Assembly: GCA_020055645.1 (NCBI GenBank)
Contig: CM034546.1
Location: 91,140,001 to 91,204,000, forward strand
Direction of reading: 5' to 3'
DNA length: 64,000 nt
Origin: Tomocerus qinae
Taxonomy: Eukaryota; Arthropoda; Collembola; Entomobryomorpha; Tomoceridae
Position 1 is the stretch's first letter; each line of letters begins with the position of its first letter. Below are positions 12,673 through 25,400 of the stretch, piece after piece. The notes beneath the pieces are model-generated. The model was not told the origin of the DNA, made no database searches, and saw only the letters and a program-made list of their open reading frames with translations. The position numbers and the translations under genes were made by a program.

Positions 12673-15600
12673 TTATGATTCTGATGTTACTTTATCGCCA
12701 TAATTGCTTTCCGACGAGGAGGACTTGCGACTTAAACCTTTCGATGACGAATCTGGTTTCGTTGGTGGTTCTACCACAACTGGTTCCACGTTTGTAGCTG
12801 CGCCATAAGATCCCGATGGTACTGAAGAATACGTTTGCTGTTGTCTAGCCTTCTTTGGGGCCTTGTACCTGATGAAGAAAACCTATAACGAACAGAAATA
12901 GGAATTAGGATATACATTTCATGTAGAATAAATATATTTTAGCTTTATAATTTCAATTACCTCTGGCTTGCTTGGAGGGGTTGGTGGGTGACTGCAAATC
13001 AAAAAATAAATCAAAGTTAGACCAAATAAATTAATAAAAATATGAAAATGATAGCAACTCTAAAATATCTTACGTTGGTACGATAATTGGTTCTGGAGGC
13101 TCCACTCGTGGGACAAGGATGTAGACCAAGGTCTATTAACAAGTAGAATGAATATTAGTACTGAAATAAAATTGTGTTTACTGATTATTGTGTATCAATA
13201 TAAAATTTACCTTCTGTTGTGGTGGAGGGGGTGGCAGAATCAAGTCTGGTTTGGGTGCCTTAGGTCCCTTGACATATACAACCCTGTATTCGACATTATG
13301 GTCGGGTCCTGCTCCTGTTACAACTGGAGGTGGGCCATATCCGATTGCTCCTTGAGGTAATTGAGGGGCTCCGTAAGAGACTTGGACATTAGTGGGTGAA
13401 GAGTATTGCTGAGATGATGAAACGGATGGAGCTGAGTACTGAGACTGTTGTTGTTGCTGACTTGGAGCAGAATAAGAATTCTGGGAAGAAGATGATGGAG
13501 CTGAGTATGATTGTTGGGATTGTTGAGATTGTTGAGATGGAGCATTGTAGGAATTTTGTTGGGATGAGTATTGGTTGGAAGGTGCTGCGTATTGAGATTG
13601 TTGCTGGGAAGAGGAAGCGTACTGCTGGGGTGCCGGGGAATATTGAGAGAGTTGATTGGAAGAAGAGGTCTGTTGCGTCGAGGACGAAGACGATGCTGCA
13701 GATGGAGAAGTATAATGGGAATTGGATGGAGAGTATACTATTTGAGGTCCTGGATTTTGCTTCTCCAGCGTTGAATAATACTGCGGCATGACATATTGAT
13801 GAGAATGTGTCTGACTCGACGGAGGAATGTGTATTTGAGCTACGGAGGGTACAGGTTGAAAATTCAAATCTGGGTTTGAACTTCGATGAGAATATCCGGT
13901 CGGAGATTCGGCTGAAGCTAGCATCGCTATCGATGCCAGAGCCTAATTGAGAAAGGAGAAACAGAATTTCAATTAGTGAATAAATAGATATTTGTTTGTC
14001 TTGCGAGAGTAGATTAAATAGTGTGAGAGTAGGAGTGAAGTGGTTGATTTATATTGTCAGGAAAAGTAAACTTTCCAATTGCGTCGTAAATAGATTGCTA
14101 AATTGCTTAGGTATAGGAAACAGAAAAGTGCATTAGATTTGATTTTCCTGTGGCCTAGACTGGACTGTAACAAAGCGGCTAATAATGACTAATGACTAAA
14201 GGAAAATTCCTGATGGGAAAATAAACATCTGCGGCATTGCAAACGTTGATTTGTGCAATTAATCAATCATTAGAGTGCAGGATGCTGCACGACAAAACAG
14301 CTCATAGTCCACACCGCCATTTTCATCTACCTTTCAAAATGTCCTTTGATTTGACAAACGGTGCAGGCAATCTTTTTGCTACTTTAAGTACTACTTTAGG
14401 TATCTGTAATAAAACATATTATTTCCACGTAGTCATAAACCAATAGGAAAGGAGATGGCAATGATGTGAAATAAAGTGGAATGGATTTACAGGAGTGAGT
14501 CACAATTAGTGGAAGCCATTCTTCTCCTACTTGCAACTTGCCTATTAATAATGTATAAGGTAAAGGGAAAGGAATTGTTGATTTGATAAGATTTTGTTTG
14601 CAGTCAAATCAATTGAGTTCTCTTCCTTTCCGTTCTCTTGTCTCTGTCTTTTATTTCTGTTATTATTATCGTGTTGTACTTGTACTTGTTTGTCATACTT
14701 ACTGTTCTATTTTGTTCTTTGACTTGGTTAGTAAAATACTTTCAACAATTTCATCTACTCTACCTTACCTTACTTGGCTAATTACTAATTCATTTTATTG
14801 TGGCAGACCGTTTTTGTTTGGTTTACTGAAAGTCTACTGCAAATGCATACAAATTACTCCTTCGTTCGTCTACCTCATATTTAATGCATTTTTTCAATTC
14901 ATACATTCGTGTCCTTATTTATGTCTTATCTCTACAGCACAGTCATCAATTAGTTATTTAGTATTATTCACTTAGGAAATATCCCAGATAGTGTAATTCT
15001 TAGAGAGATAATCATGGTAATGATGAAGATATCATCATTAAATCAATACACGCGCATGTTTAGCACAATATCCTGCTAATAAATAAAGAGGACGTACAAT
15101 ACAGGTACCTAATTCCTTTTATTGAATTCTCTTGACAAACATCTGATAATGACAAAATATCATTATTAGAGTTTTCTGTTTGTTGTATCTCTATCTCATT
15201 TGTATGTATATTATACATTGCGCTCTATTGTATAAACTGAATTTCATTTGGTCGTGCCAATCCACAAAAAAGAAAACAGGTTTTCATAACGTAATAGTTA
15301 AACTGTAGGTATTGTAAAGCATATTCAGCTGCATTGTTATGACTAGGGCATCAGTTACGAAATCAATATCTGTAGGTATCTATCTGGTTAGGTACAGACA
15401 GACTTCAGAGAGTGTTATTGTATGGTCAGGTATAACAAAGCCAATGTCCGGCATGAAAATAAAATTTTTATCTGAGTAATGTTCATTCACTACTCCACGT
15501 AATGCTCAAAAGGATACATTTCATATACATACATTACTCTACATTTTTTTCCCTCTGTAGAAAATGTTTTGTTGCATTCTCAAGTAAATTGTTGGTTTTC

Positions 15601-18600
15601 AAATACTTGAAAATGTTTTTTGTCTGGCCATTCTTTAGTTTGGTGGAGGAGAGAAGGGAATGTGCAGAATGAAAAGGAATGAGCATAATAATGATAATAT
15701 TATTATTGCTGAGGATTTTGTTTTGGCTGGCCAGGACCAGAATAGAATGGACTACCTCAGTTTGCTTTACTTTTCTTTTCTTTGGTTTTCGTGCTCCTAC
15801 ATTACATATGGGATTTTTGTTTATTCTGTCTGTTCTTCTTACTCAAGTCGAGTCAACATTTCAGTTCAATCTCGATTTGAGAATCTAACTAAACCAATGA
15901 AATTGCATCATCACTCCAACTCAAGTTTCACTGTCAGTCAACTCATCTCATCTTATCATGAGCTGAGTCCAACTTTCACTTTCCTAAGATGAGTTAAACT
16001 AAACTGAACTTACAACAAATCCACTGCCTTATAGAAATATATAAATCATATTATTAATTCGATATAGAGTCACTCTACTATATATAACCTATATTTATGT
16101 AGTATACAAAGTATAATAATAAACTATAGGCATACATAATATTTAATGAATTGTGTTACGAGTAATCTGCATACGTAATAACAATAAAATAGAATGCTGG
16201 AAGTGTCTAGAGCTAGATTGCTTTATTGCATGGACACGGTAAGGTAACTAAAGATAATACAAAGCAAGCAATCTAATGTAATCGAGTTAGCGTTGGGTAA
16301 ATCCCTTGCAGAGCAGATAAGGTACAAGAGTTTTACACATGTAGTAGTAGTGTACCTTAGATTAAGTAGCTAAGCTTGTATGTATGCTAAGTGTAAATCT
16401 TTAGGTACTTAGATGGCTATTATTGTAAGCAATGTATGTAAATTGTCAGAACATGGACATAACTTATATTCTTTAGCTCTGACTAATGAAATGTCAGAAA
16501 AGTATGACTGCAGATTGTAGTATGGCATAGTGTGCACAACAATGGATCATATTTCTGGTAATTTATTGCAAGCGTGCTTTGCTTCAATGCTCAACTTATT
16601 TTGTGAATCGAAAAGGTAAGTAGATGGAATGGGTTTTCCTACTTTGCAGCATTATTATCTTATTGCTACATTACATTATGGCATTAAAGCAAAAGACTAC
16701 CTAATGGGAATTGTAAATTATGAATTGAACACTATGCACATAAATACTTAGCCGCATGTAATGCTATGTGAATAAATATACACATTATGTATGTAGATAC
16801 ATGCAATTACCTACATAACATTTACACACACTTCGCACATAGGGATATTGCAAAAATATTCCAAGCATGAATCAACATTAAACGATTCATCACTCTAAAC
16901 TCATCTCTTACTTACAGCTTTGATTTCCGTTTGAGTGTGAACGCTCAACGTGCGACCACGGCCCATGCTCAGCCTAAGTGTTCATTATCATTTTATTTTC
17001 ACTGCATAGTTGGCAGTTGAGGCTACTGCTACTCACAAAGCACTTGAGATCTGCCTTCTTTACTTTACTAAACTTTAATTTACATTATGCGTCCGTTGAC
17101 TTAGTTGAAATGATGATGGGAACGGGACTGGCTGAGTGAAGCCCCGTCCAACAAGAAAAGATTGAACAGCACACATCAGAAATGATGTTAAGTTGTCTTG
17201 TCTCAGATTAGAAAATCATTTTTAAGCTTCTGTTCCATTCTATTGTGCTGTGTCTCCACTTCTGTTTAAATGAATTGCATTACTAAGAACAGTGTAGGAG
17301 GATTTACTATTTAAATGTGATTGCTGCCTGAATGGGTTCGGCTTGCAATGGTACGACTACTACTACTACTACCAATACTGCTATATCCTTTTATATGTTA
17401 TTATGAGTGGTTATAAATTATTATAATAATTCTAGGTACATGCTGTATGTACTTGCTGTACGAAGTTGTGCCACAGGTAGGTATGTAGTAGACCACAAGG
17501 CAGATAGACCCGTTATCTTCTCATTACTCTATCTCACTCTACCTTTATACGAGTTTATATTAATTCTTCCGTATACCATTATGATTTGAATTATATCAGT
17601 CTCTAGCTGAAGAAGTTTGTTCTTATAACATAAATTTGTAAGCTAATTCTTACGAATGCTTCCTTGGTCATATTGCAATGTCCGGTACTCACGAGATTCT
17701 GTTACGTACGTATATATACTTAAGAGAGTACAGCAGTGTGCAAATATATATCTACCATAAGTCACTTAGTTAGAAAAGATAAAACATTAGAGGGAAACTT
17801 TCACTGATGGTTCTTCTGTGTAATGTAATGTAATCACTGCGGTAGGTACCTAATCACTTGGCTTCGTCCACTACATCTGCAACACTGCACTAGACTGAAA
17901 GGGAATTCTATTGTATTTATTGTCAGGTGATTAAAGGCAAAGCCTCCGAGCTACTTACAACTCAAGTCTAGTACTCTGTGTACATTTCAAATAGGAAGGT
18001 TTAGCAGTCTCTCTAATAAGTTGTCATTATACTTTGGACAGACTTTGTGCATCTATATAAATAGATATGTAGCTATAGATAGATATGTGCATCTGTAGCT
18101 TGTGGCTCTGTGTGTGAATGGCCATAGATGGATAGCTCTATGCAATGACATTAAATTAACTTTGGTATTAAACTAGCAGGTGTTAATTTGCAGACCTAAT
18201 TTGAACATTTTTCTCATATGTGTGTCATTTCGTCAAGCGTGTCAAAATGAATTGAAATTTCTATTCGCAGCGAGTCTTTCTGTCCCTGCGTATACATACC
18301 CATACTTTGCGCCTTTTTCACAGTCTTTCCCTAACTTTTATCTTTAATCGTGGTTCATTTTATATGATTTTGAATCATTTTTCTTTGCCTGAGGAGATGA
18401 AATGAAAAATATTTCTAGTTCAGAGATTGGAAGATAGCCAGAGGTATTACGCTTTAAGGCTCTACTATATCCATGAATAACCTGACTTCTGTATGCCTGA
18501 TATCTATCTTAGACATGCACAGTCAATGCAAGTATTGACACTTGTGTTTTATGACTCTCTTGGCTACTTAGAGTTGGAACAGATTTGGTTTAAGTAATGC

Positions 18601-19205
18601 TAACATGTTCTGCTCTTGAAATACTATTTACATTTTCCACTACTTGTACGTAGAGAGCATTGAAGTTCTAATGCAGAACAATTTTCATTAAAATAGTTTA
18701 TTTCACTTTGTCGGTTCTGTACTGAAGAGTAAATCGTGTCATGTTGAGTCGTGTAAAATTTTATGCTTTACTAAGCTGGTAATGAAATGACATGACAGAT
18801 TAATGATAGAGATTAACCTCATTTGCCTTGCTTTGTTTCCTACGTACTTTCTTAGGGAGATGAGGGATTATTTATGTTATGGGATGTGTAAAGATGGGAT
18901 TTCCGTGTAATCCAACGCTTTCAATTTCACTAAAACGCAAACCTGGGACTCAACAACTCAACAAGAATCTATCATAGTAATAATTTCTTTGTTTATCTTT
19001 AATCTGCCGATTAAATTAGTTTGATATTTGATTTTATTACTATTAGTGTAACAACTGGCAGGTATGCCATGTTCTCTTGCTTTAATTTTCTAAAATATCT
19101 CAGAAATAAAAATCTAAGTACAGTAGGTAATGATGCGCTTTGAGAAGGCATTTAGGTACGTTAAAGTATTAGAAACGGAGAGTGACTTACCAAAAGGACT
19201 CGCAT
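12673..19205 (-). CDS. T2: Gln/Ser-rich Tweedle-like (DUF243) cuticle protein with a 5.2-kb first intron
   Basis: Five coding exons (minus): 19205-19191, 13942-13211, 13132-13074, 12991-12961 and 12882-12673, giving 348 residues. Exon 1 encodes MRVLL; joined to exon 2 it gives the signal peptide MRVLLALASIAMLASAE. I chose this distant exon because it has a strong donor (GTAAGT), the right phase, the five-codon size seen in all sister genes and a TATA box upstream. Residues about 50-200 are Gln/Ser/Tyr-rich with QQSQYSAPS-like repeats. The domain at about 224-290 reads YRVVYVKGPKAP, LPPPPPQQK, TLVYILVPR, then PPSKPEVFFIRYKAP. The first DUF243 block (YVHxAP) is missing, replaced by Pro/Gly-rich sequence, so this is a diverged member. 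Probably a secreted cuticle protein. Confidence 0.85.
13943..19190 (-). other. First intron of T2 (5.2 kb)
   Basis: The intron runs from the donor GTAAGT just below 19191 to the acceptor CAATTAG just above 13942. No gene is supported inside it. Two open frames (14583-14975 plus, 130 codons; 15660-15992 plus, 110 codons) are hydrophobic and AT-driven. A patch with higher GC at about 16940-16985 is unexplained. The first introns of the five sister genes are 72-421 bp, so the length is unusual and may hold regulatory sequence. Confidence 0.65.
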
Positions 19206-19464
19206 GATTGGTCTCAAGAAGTTGGCGTTGTACGAATGAAAAATGTAGAAAATAGGCACACTTCACTAAGGGTATCCGAATCCCAATCCAAAACTCGGAG
19301 GTTCAGGAGTCAACAAATCCAGAGTTTGGCTGAAAGGTGTAAATCCGAATGGAACTGGTAATTGACGGTGACGAAGAGTGTTGAAGTTGAATTAGATCAG
19401 ATTGACTGTTGGAAAAGAGAGAAATGGTAGTGTGACAATTGATAAAGAGTTAGTGGCTGAATGA

Positions 19465-19497
19465 ACTTATGCAACAGAGTTACACGGACTTTATATA
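19465..19497 (-). promoter_or_regulatory. T2 core promoter (TATA box)
   Basis: On the minus strand TATATAAAG lies at 19497-19489, 284 bp upstream of the T2 start codon. Transcription would start near 19460-19465, giving a leader of about 255-260 nt. The box supports placing the first exon of T2 here, 5 kb from the body of the gene. Confidence 0.6.
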
Positions 19498-19499
19498 CT

Positions 19500-22400
19500 T
19501 TCGTCCCGCTCCTCTTGTCTTGCCAAGAACAAGAAAATTTTATGATGACTTACCTAATCTTTATTTTATATGAATGAATGTTCTGGGGAAGAATCAACTC
19601 CTTATATTTGTAGGTTGACCAGAGCAGACGGAGTAGAGTGGAGCCACATCAGAAAGGATCTGAGAAAGATGTTTCTGATTGTTGCCCTGTCCTGTAGCTA
19701 TATACTTGTCTTCTTGCCTCTGCTTTACTTTACTTTGGATTGGATTGCTTGTGGAAATGGTTTGAACGAGCGAGGGGTCGGTCCCTAGGCTGCAGAAGAC
19801 ATCAGAATAACATTACTACCACAGTAAACATCGTTGTGAACACTTGCCCAGTTATACTTATGTAGAATACTCTGCCATGTCATGAAATCCCAACTAAAAG
19901 TACATTCATAACATAAACATCACTATAATATAATATAACGTATACTGTACGCATCATGCAATGTGATTAGTGGTGAAGAAGACGAAAGGATTGGTGCCTC
20001 TCTCACAGTTTTAAAGTGTTAAGATTACCTATGCTAAAGAACAATGTATTGTGCATATGAAAATGTCATACGGAGGAGAGGACAGAACTCTGAATTGTAC
20101 ATGGACACAGAAATTAGGATGCGACTTGGATTTACAATACGGACACACGTACTACATTGCACGCTGTGGCAATCGGCGAATGTTTTATTTGATTTGATGT
20201 GACAAGACAAGTCCGAAAGGCAAGGTAGACCAGACTGATTGTGCCAGAATAACTACTACCATACTAACTAAGATATTACAGTCTTTTCAATGCAAATAAA
20301 CGTGATTACACAGAGAATGAGGCAGAGGGTGTTCTGTTGACTAGTACACATCATCGCTCTGTACCCATCATTAGTACTCGGCCTTACGCATCTTATTTAT
20401 ACAGATGCTGTAAAAATAAATAATAATAATAAAATAGACTTTCTTAATAGGTATGCATTACTACTGTGTTGTGGCAATTTTGTATCTACAATTTTATACC
20501 ATCCCAGATAGAGTCAAATTATAATGATTATTGCTATGGCATGTGTAGGTAGGCATAGACAAGACAATTACGTGTGTAAGCGTAGAGAATCCGATTTCAA
20601 AAGCTCGCAAGCGTCTCAATGTAAAAAAAGAACGGTCAAACGAAACCAAATCAAACTAAACCACGCATTGCAATGTGCAATGTAGGTTCTTCAAATGTAG
20701 TTTTTAGTTCGTTTTCTATTGAAGAGAAGAAGATTGCACGGTGTTGGCTCAGATTGTTGAAGGGGTTACGTAACGATGGTAGATATAGATAATGTAGGTA
20801 AGCAAATAGACTATTGGCAGAGTAAAGAAAGACACAAAGTACACGCGCCTTCAAGAGCATTTTTGGAGAGACCGAATTGAGTTTTTTAAACTGTATATGC
20901 AATGTAAAATGTAATGTTTGTTTGACATGTAGCGTGGAGTACGTCTTCAAAGTAGAGAGATGTCATGCATATTTTGTGAAGAATTTCTTTGCGACACAAG
21001 AAATATGTATTTGGTTGCATCATCCATCGCCTTAGTTCTTAAGTACATAAAGACAGTTATTAAATATTCTTAAGTTACATCTCAATTATTCAAGACATCA
21101 CATAAGTTGCCGCGAGGGTTCAGACTGGGTGTGCTCGTTCTCTTTTCATTTCCTTTACTGCCTTCTTAAACATTTGTTTTCTCACTTTCCTTAATCAAGT
21201 CATGTCGGCTAATGTAATTATATCGAGGAATCTATCAATTAGTGTGTTATCTTTAAGTAGTTATGTATAAAGAAGCGTAGAGAATGCTTTGTTTACGGCC
21301 TGTCGATGTTCTGAAGTCTCTCTATACATAAACACTCAAGCACTCTGTGGTGTAGTAAACGAAGAGATTCTTACAATTAGTGTCTATTCTATCTGCAAGG
21401 AGTTATTAATGGTTTGTTTACTAACATTCTAGTACAGATAAATAAGTAGGCATAGGTAAGGTACACCTAGTATTTATGTTTGTACTATAGTAATATGTGT
21501 TTAGCCGAACATTAGAACAAGGAAACGAAGATGAGAATATTTCATCAGGCAGTCGAGGATAATTGAGTCAATAAAACAATGCAGATGGGACGGAGACGAT
21601 ATGGGATGAGTTGAATAATCTAGTAATCCAACTTAGAATGGAACACTGCAGAACACAATAAGTGAAAAAAACAGGAGAACACTTTGGTTAACATGTTTAG
21701 CATATTAATCACTGAACGTACAAGTAGAAGAAAGAAATCAACGAGTATACATGAGCAATAAATGTATTCATTGCTATGCTGCAGCATCAAAGGATTTTCT
21801 ATGAAACCTGGACGCCTTATCAGGATGTACTCTATGTAATTGCAAATTGTGCTATATAAGTGAGTATAAAATAAAGAAGACGCAACAGGCAAGTCGAATG
21901 GAGTCAATTGTAAGATAAATGAGAGTACCAAAGGAAAAGAGGGGAGTAGATCGCACAAAAGAGACTACTATGCTCATTGCATACACTTATCATTTCATTA
22001 TTATGTCTATCTGCAAATATATCCTTATTACCAACCAACACATATAGATTGATAAATAATACTGCAGATATTCCCCTTTTAATTTATAATGGCAATCAAG
22101 AAAGTTTACAATTTACTTATTGCATTCCGACACATTCTACACTCTTTCTATAGCAAATCGATACCTAAGTACTTAGTGTAGGTATTCAATTACATTTTAA
22201 ACTTACCAATCTGCAGATGAGACTATCACATTCTTTCCTCTTCCACAAATTCTTGTCTGCTATTGCATTGTGAATGCTATTATATACAAAACGAGATTTC
22301 TACTTCATGTTTTATGTATTCTATTCCACCTACGTGTCTCCCTGTATAATATACTGCGAAATAAAATTATGTCGTACTACTTATTTTGCAATCTGCCGAT

Positions 22401-25400
22401 CCTTTTCGCTAAAATCATATTATTATACGTTTCACCCACATCACACAAACCGATTAGTTTATCTGCTTTGAATGATTTTTATAATTCAATAGACAATTAT
22501 CTGATGTGGAAAAACATGTAATTATCATAAACTATACAACGAAATCTTTTAGTTATGTATGTCCAGTGCATACACAAGTCGGTATGATACTTGACATGGT
22601 TTTATAGACGGGATTTTATTAGAAAGTCATAATTGACTTCTTTTCTGTAGGTGAGATTTTTATTACATTTTGCTAATTAACATTTCCTGTTACTTTCAGC
22701 GTTTTTCAACTCCCAGAACATAATCAGCAATTAGATCATTAGAATCAATCAGACATTATAAAATTGTAGCTAAGTGGATAAAAGATAATTTTACATTAAC
22801 ATTTACACAGAAAAAATGGCACTGCAGACAATTAGTAAGAGAAACTGAATTTATAGTAAACTACTTAACTGCTAGTTGCAGAAAACTGTCATCATATATA
22901 ACACTTGAGTGGGAATGACTGCTTTTACGAAGAAATGTGATAATGATTTCAAAAAAAGGAATAGAGCTGGTGTTATCTTTTTGCCATATCCGACAGTAAT
23001 AATGCTAAAAATTGATATAGTAGTCAAGTAGATTACAGTAATAGTAGATTAATGTGAAAAAGGAAAAACAGATTAGTTAGAGAACTAGTTCGATTCAGGA
23101 AAAGAATGTTGTCTTGTCCTGTCTCGTTCGTTTTGTTCTTTTGCACCCTTTGCTGTTTTGTTTGGCTTACCTTGCCATGTAAGTACATGGGAAATAATAT
23201 TTAGCTGTATAGTCAGTGAATTTAATTGACTCCTGCTACTACTACGCGAAATGCAACTAATCGTCTATAAGTGCTGTAGATTTGACAATAACACAACAAA
23301 CAAGAACTATTTTATGGACAGAAGAGGACAGGTTGTGCACAATGGAGTAGGAATGCAAACACACATTTTGTCAACACTATAATGGTAGGAGAGCCACAAA
23401 TTAAAGACCCTGCTGCTCGCTGTCGATACTTAAGTATCTCTATATAGCATATTTTGGTATAACATGGGATCAGTAATGTAAGTAAGAGTGTAGGTTTTAT
23501 GTTAATAATAATGGTGATACTTTTGCCTAAATTGCTTTCATTACGGAATTTACTCCAATGCATTCAAGTCATTGTGTTACGATGTGATCTAAGTGAGTTA
23601 GTTGGTATTAAATATTAGAGAATACAAGACAGGAAAGAGTTTCTTCTATTATTCTATTCTTACCACTACGTATAATGATATGTCATGATATGATATCATT
23701 AGTGATCAAATAGTATCCTTTTGGTCTACAGGTACACACAGAATCTTTTATGACTTTTTGCTTCCTTTGTAGTTTTACTGCTTTATGAATAAATATTGTT
23801 CTACCATAGAATGTAGTGAGATAGGAGAACAGAGATTTGTGTACATAGCTTCTGGACTTTAAAATAGGCTGGGCTGGACTGAAAGGACTGAGAATAATAG
23901 GGAAGCTACCTACTGACCAAGTGATGCAGATATTTATGTATGTGACGAAGTAGATGGATCGCAAAGTACAGTCCGTAATTTAATATTAGAAAGTATAAAT
24001 TATTGAGATGTTGAGTAGTCTTGAGTTTTGTTAGTTTCATTAGACTAGGTAGTCGTTGTTGGGCCATTTTGCTTACTCTTCTCATTTGAAATCTCGACAG
24101 ACACATTTAAATAGCCAAGTTTACCTTTAAAAGCGAAACGGTAAAGGCATATACCTTGATATCATATACCTCTGAATTTGTATGCTGACAGTGTAATGTT
24201 CATTATATACTGAGTGGTCAAGGTTTAAAAATAAAATCATCCTCGTCATTTCGTCTAACAAGCCCTATAGGACTATTCTATCTGTACATCTGTAATCTTT
24301 ATTTACTTTACAAGACTCCAAGTATAAAAGTAATTTATTTGTGCTCTATTCTGTTTGTCTATCTGTGAATGACTGTATACTCCTTGGAGCCTGTGCCTAC
24401 GAGTTTTCCCTGCTTATTGTGATATAATGATATTTTATGATGCTGTATTGTAATTGCACATATACAAGAATTATGACTGTAAGTGTTCTGCCCATGAGTG
24501 GGAGGGAGTATGATGTTAGGTATATTGGAAAATAAGAAGAATAGCTATACTTAAGTATTTTCTTGAGCAATTGCATTTTTTCCGCGTTTTGCCACAATAG
24601 TAAGAGTACACCTTGCAGTGCTTAGTATCTTTTCTGTGTAATCTGCTTTACAAATGAGCTTTATGAAGACAGCTGTCATCACATTACAAAATCTGAACTA
24701 ATTTCCCCTTTTCAATCTGAAACAGTTGCGCTTATTAACAAGTTTTATTTCTGTGGTGGGTAATTTGCAATTTCTGAAATTGAGAATTATCTACCACTCC
24801 AAGAACCTATTATTATGTGCTATTGACTGAATTTTCCTAATAAAGGTTGTAGAAATGAGGAGCAAATACGTTTGAACCAATAAGTGGCCAGCATTCGAGT
24901 TATTACAGAATTATGCCGAATAATTTCAGTTCGATCACTCATCCAAACGGTGTAATTAGGTATACTCACATTTTATGTACCTACATAAATACAGTATTTA
25001 CCTGGGTTGCATTTCAATTGATTGCAAACTCATGGTTGTTGTTTGCCGCATTTAATATTCAGTTCTATTCAGGAAGGTTATATTATTATTGTTGTTTATT
25101 ATGCACCTGTCTGTTCTTTCGTTTGATTAGCGATTGACACATTGAAAAAGACACATTTGACATTTAGTACAGAATCTGACAAGAAGCCCAATCATTTGTG
25201 GTCTTGCCTTGTATTTATATAACACGTAGTGCAGTGTAGTAATTCATTCTAGAGTACGTGACAGCAGAAGAGATGCAGCAGGTAGTGAATTTTTCATTAA
25301 ATTTCGTTTTGAGCTTCATTATTTACTGTACTGCTTAGCAAACGTACTGTACAGACAGGCAGTTAATATTTGTACATATTAACTAGTGCGAAAAAAACAG

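Noticed and set aside
14583-14975. 130-codon hydrophobic plus-strand frame, at first sight membrane-protein-like
   Set aside because: It lies in the T2 intron, is driven by T-rich sequence, has no receptor or transporter motif and no partner exon.
15660-15992. 110-codon plus-strand frame and its overlapping 69-codon frame
   Set aside because: Two frames of the same AT-rich stretch are open with random-looking content, as expected by chance.
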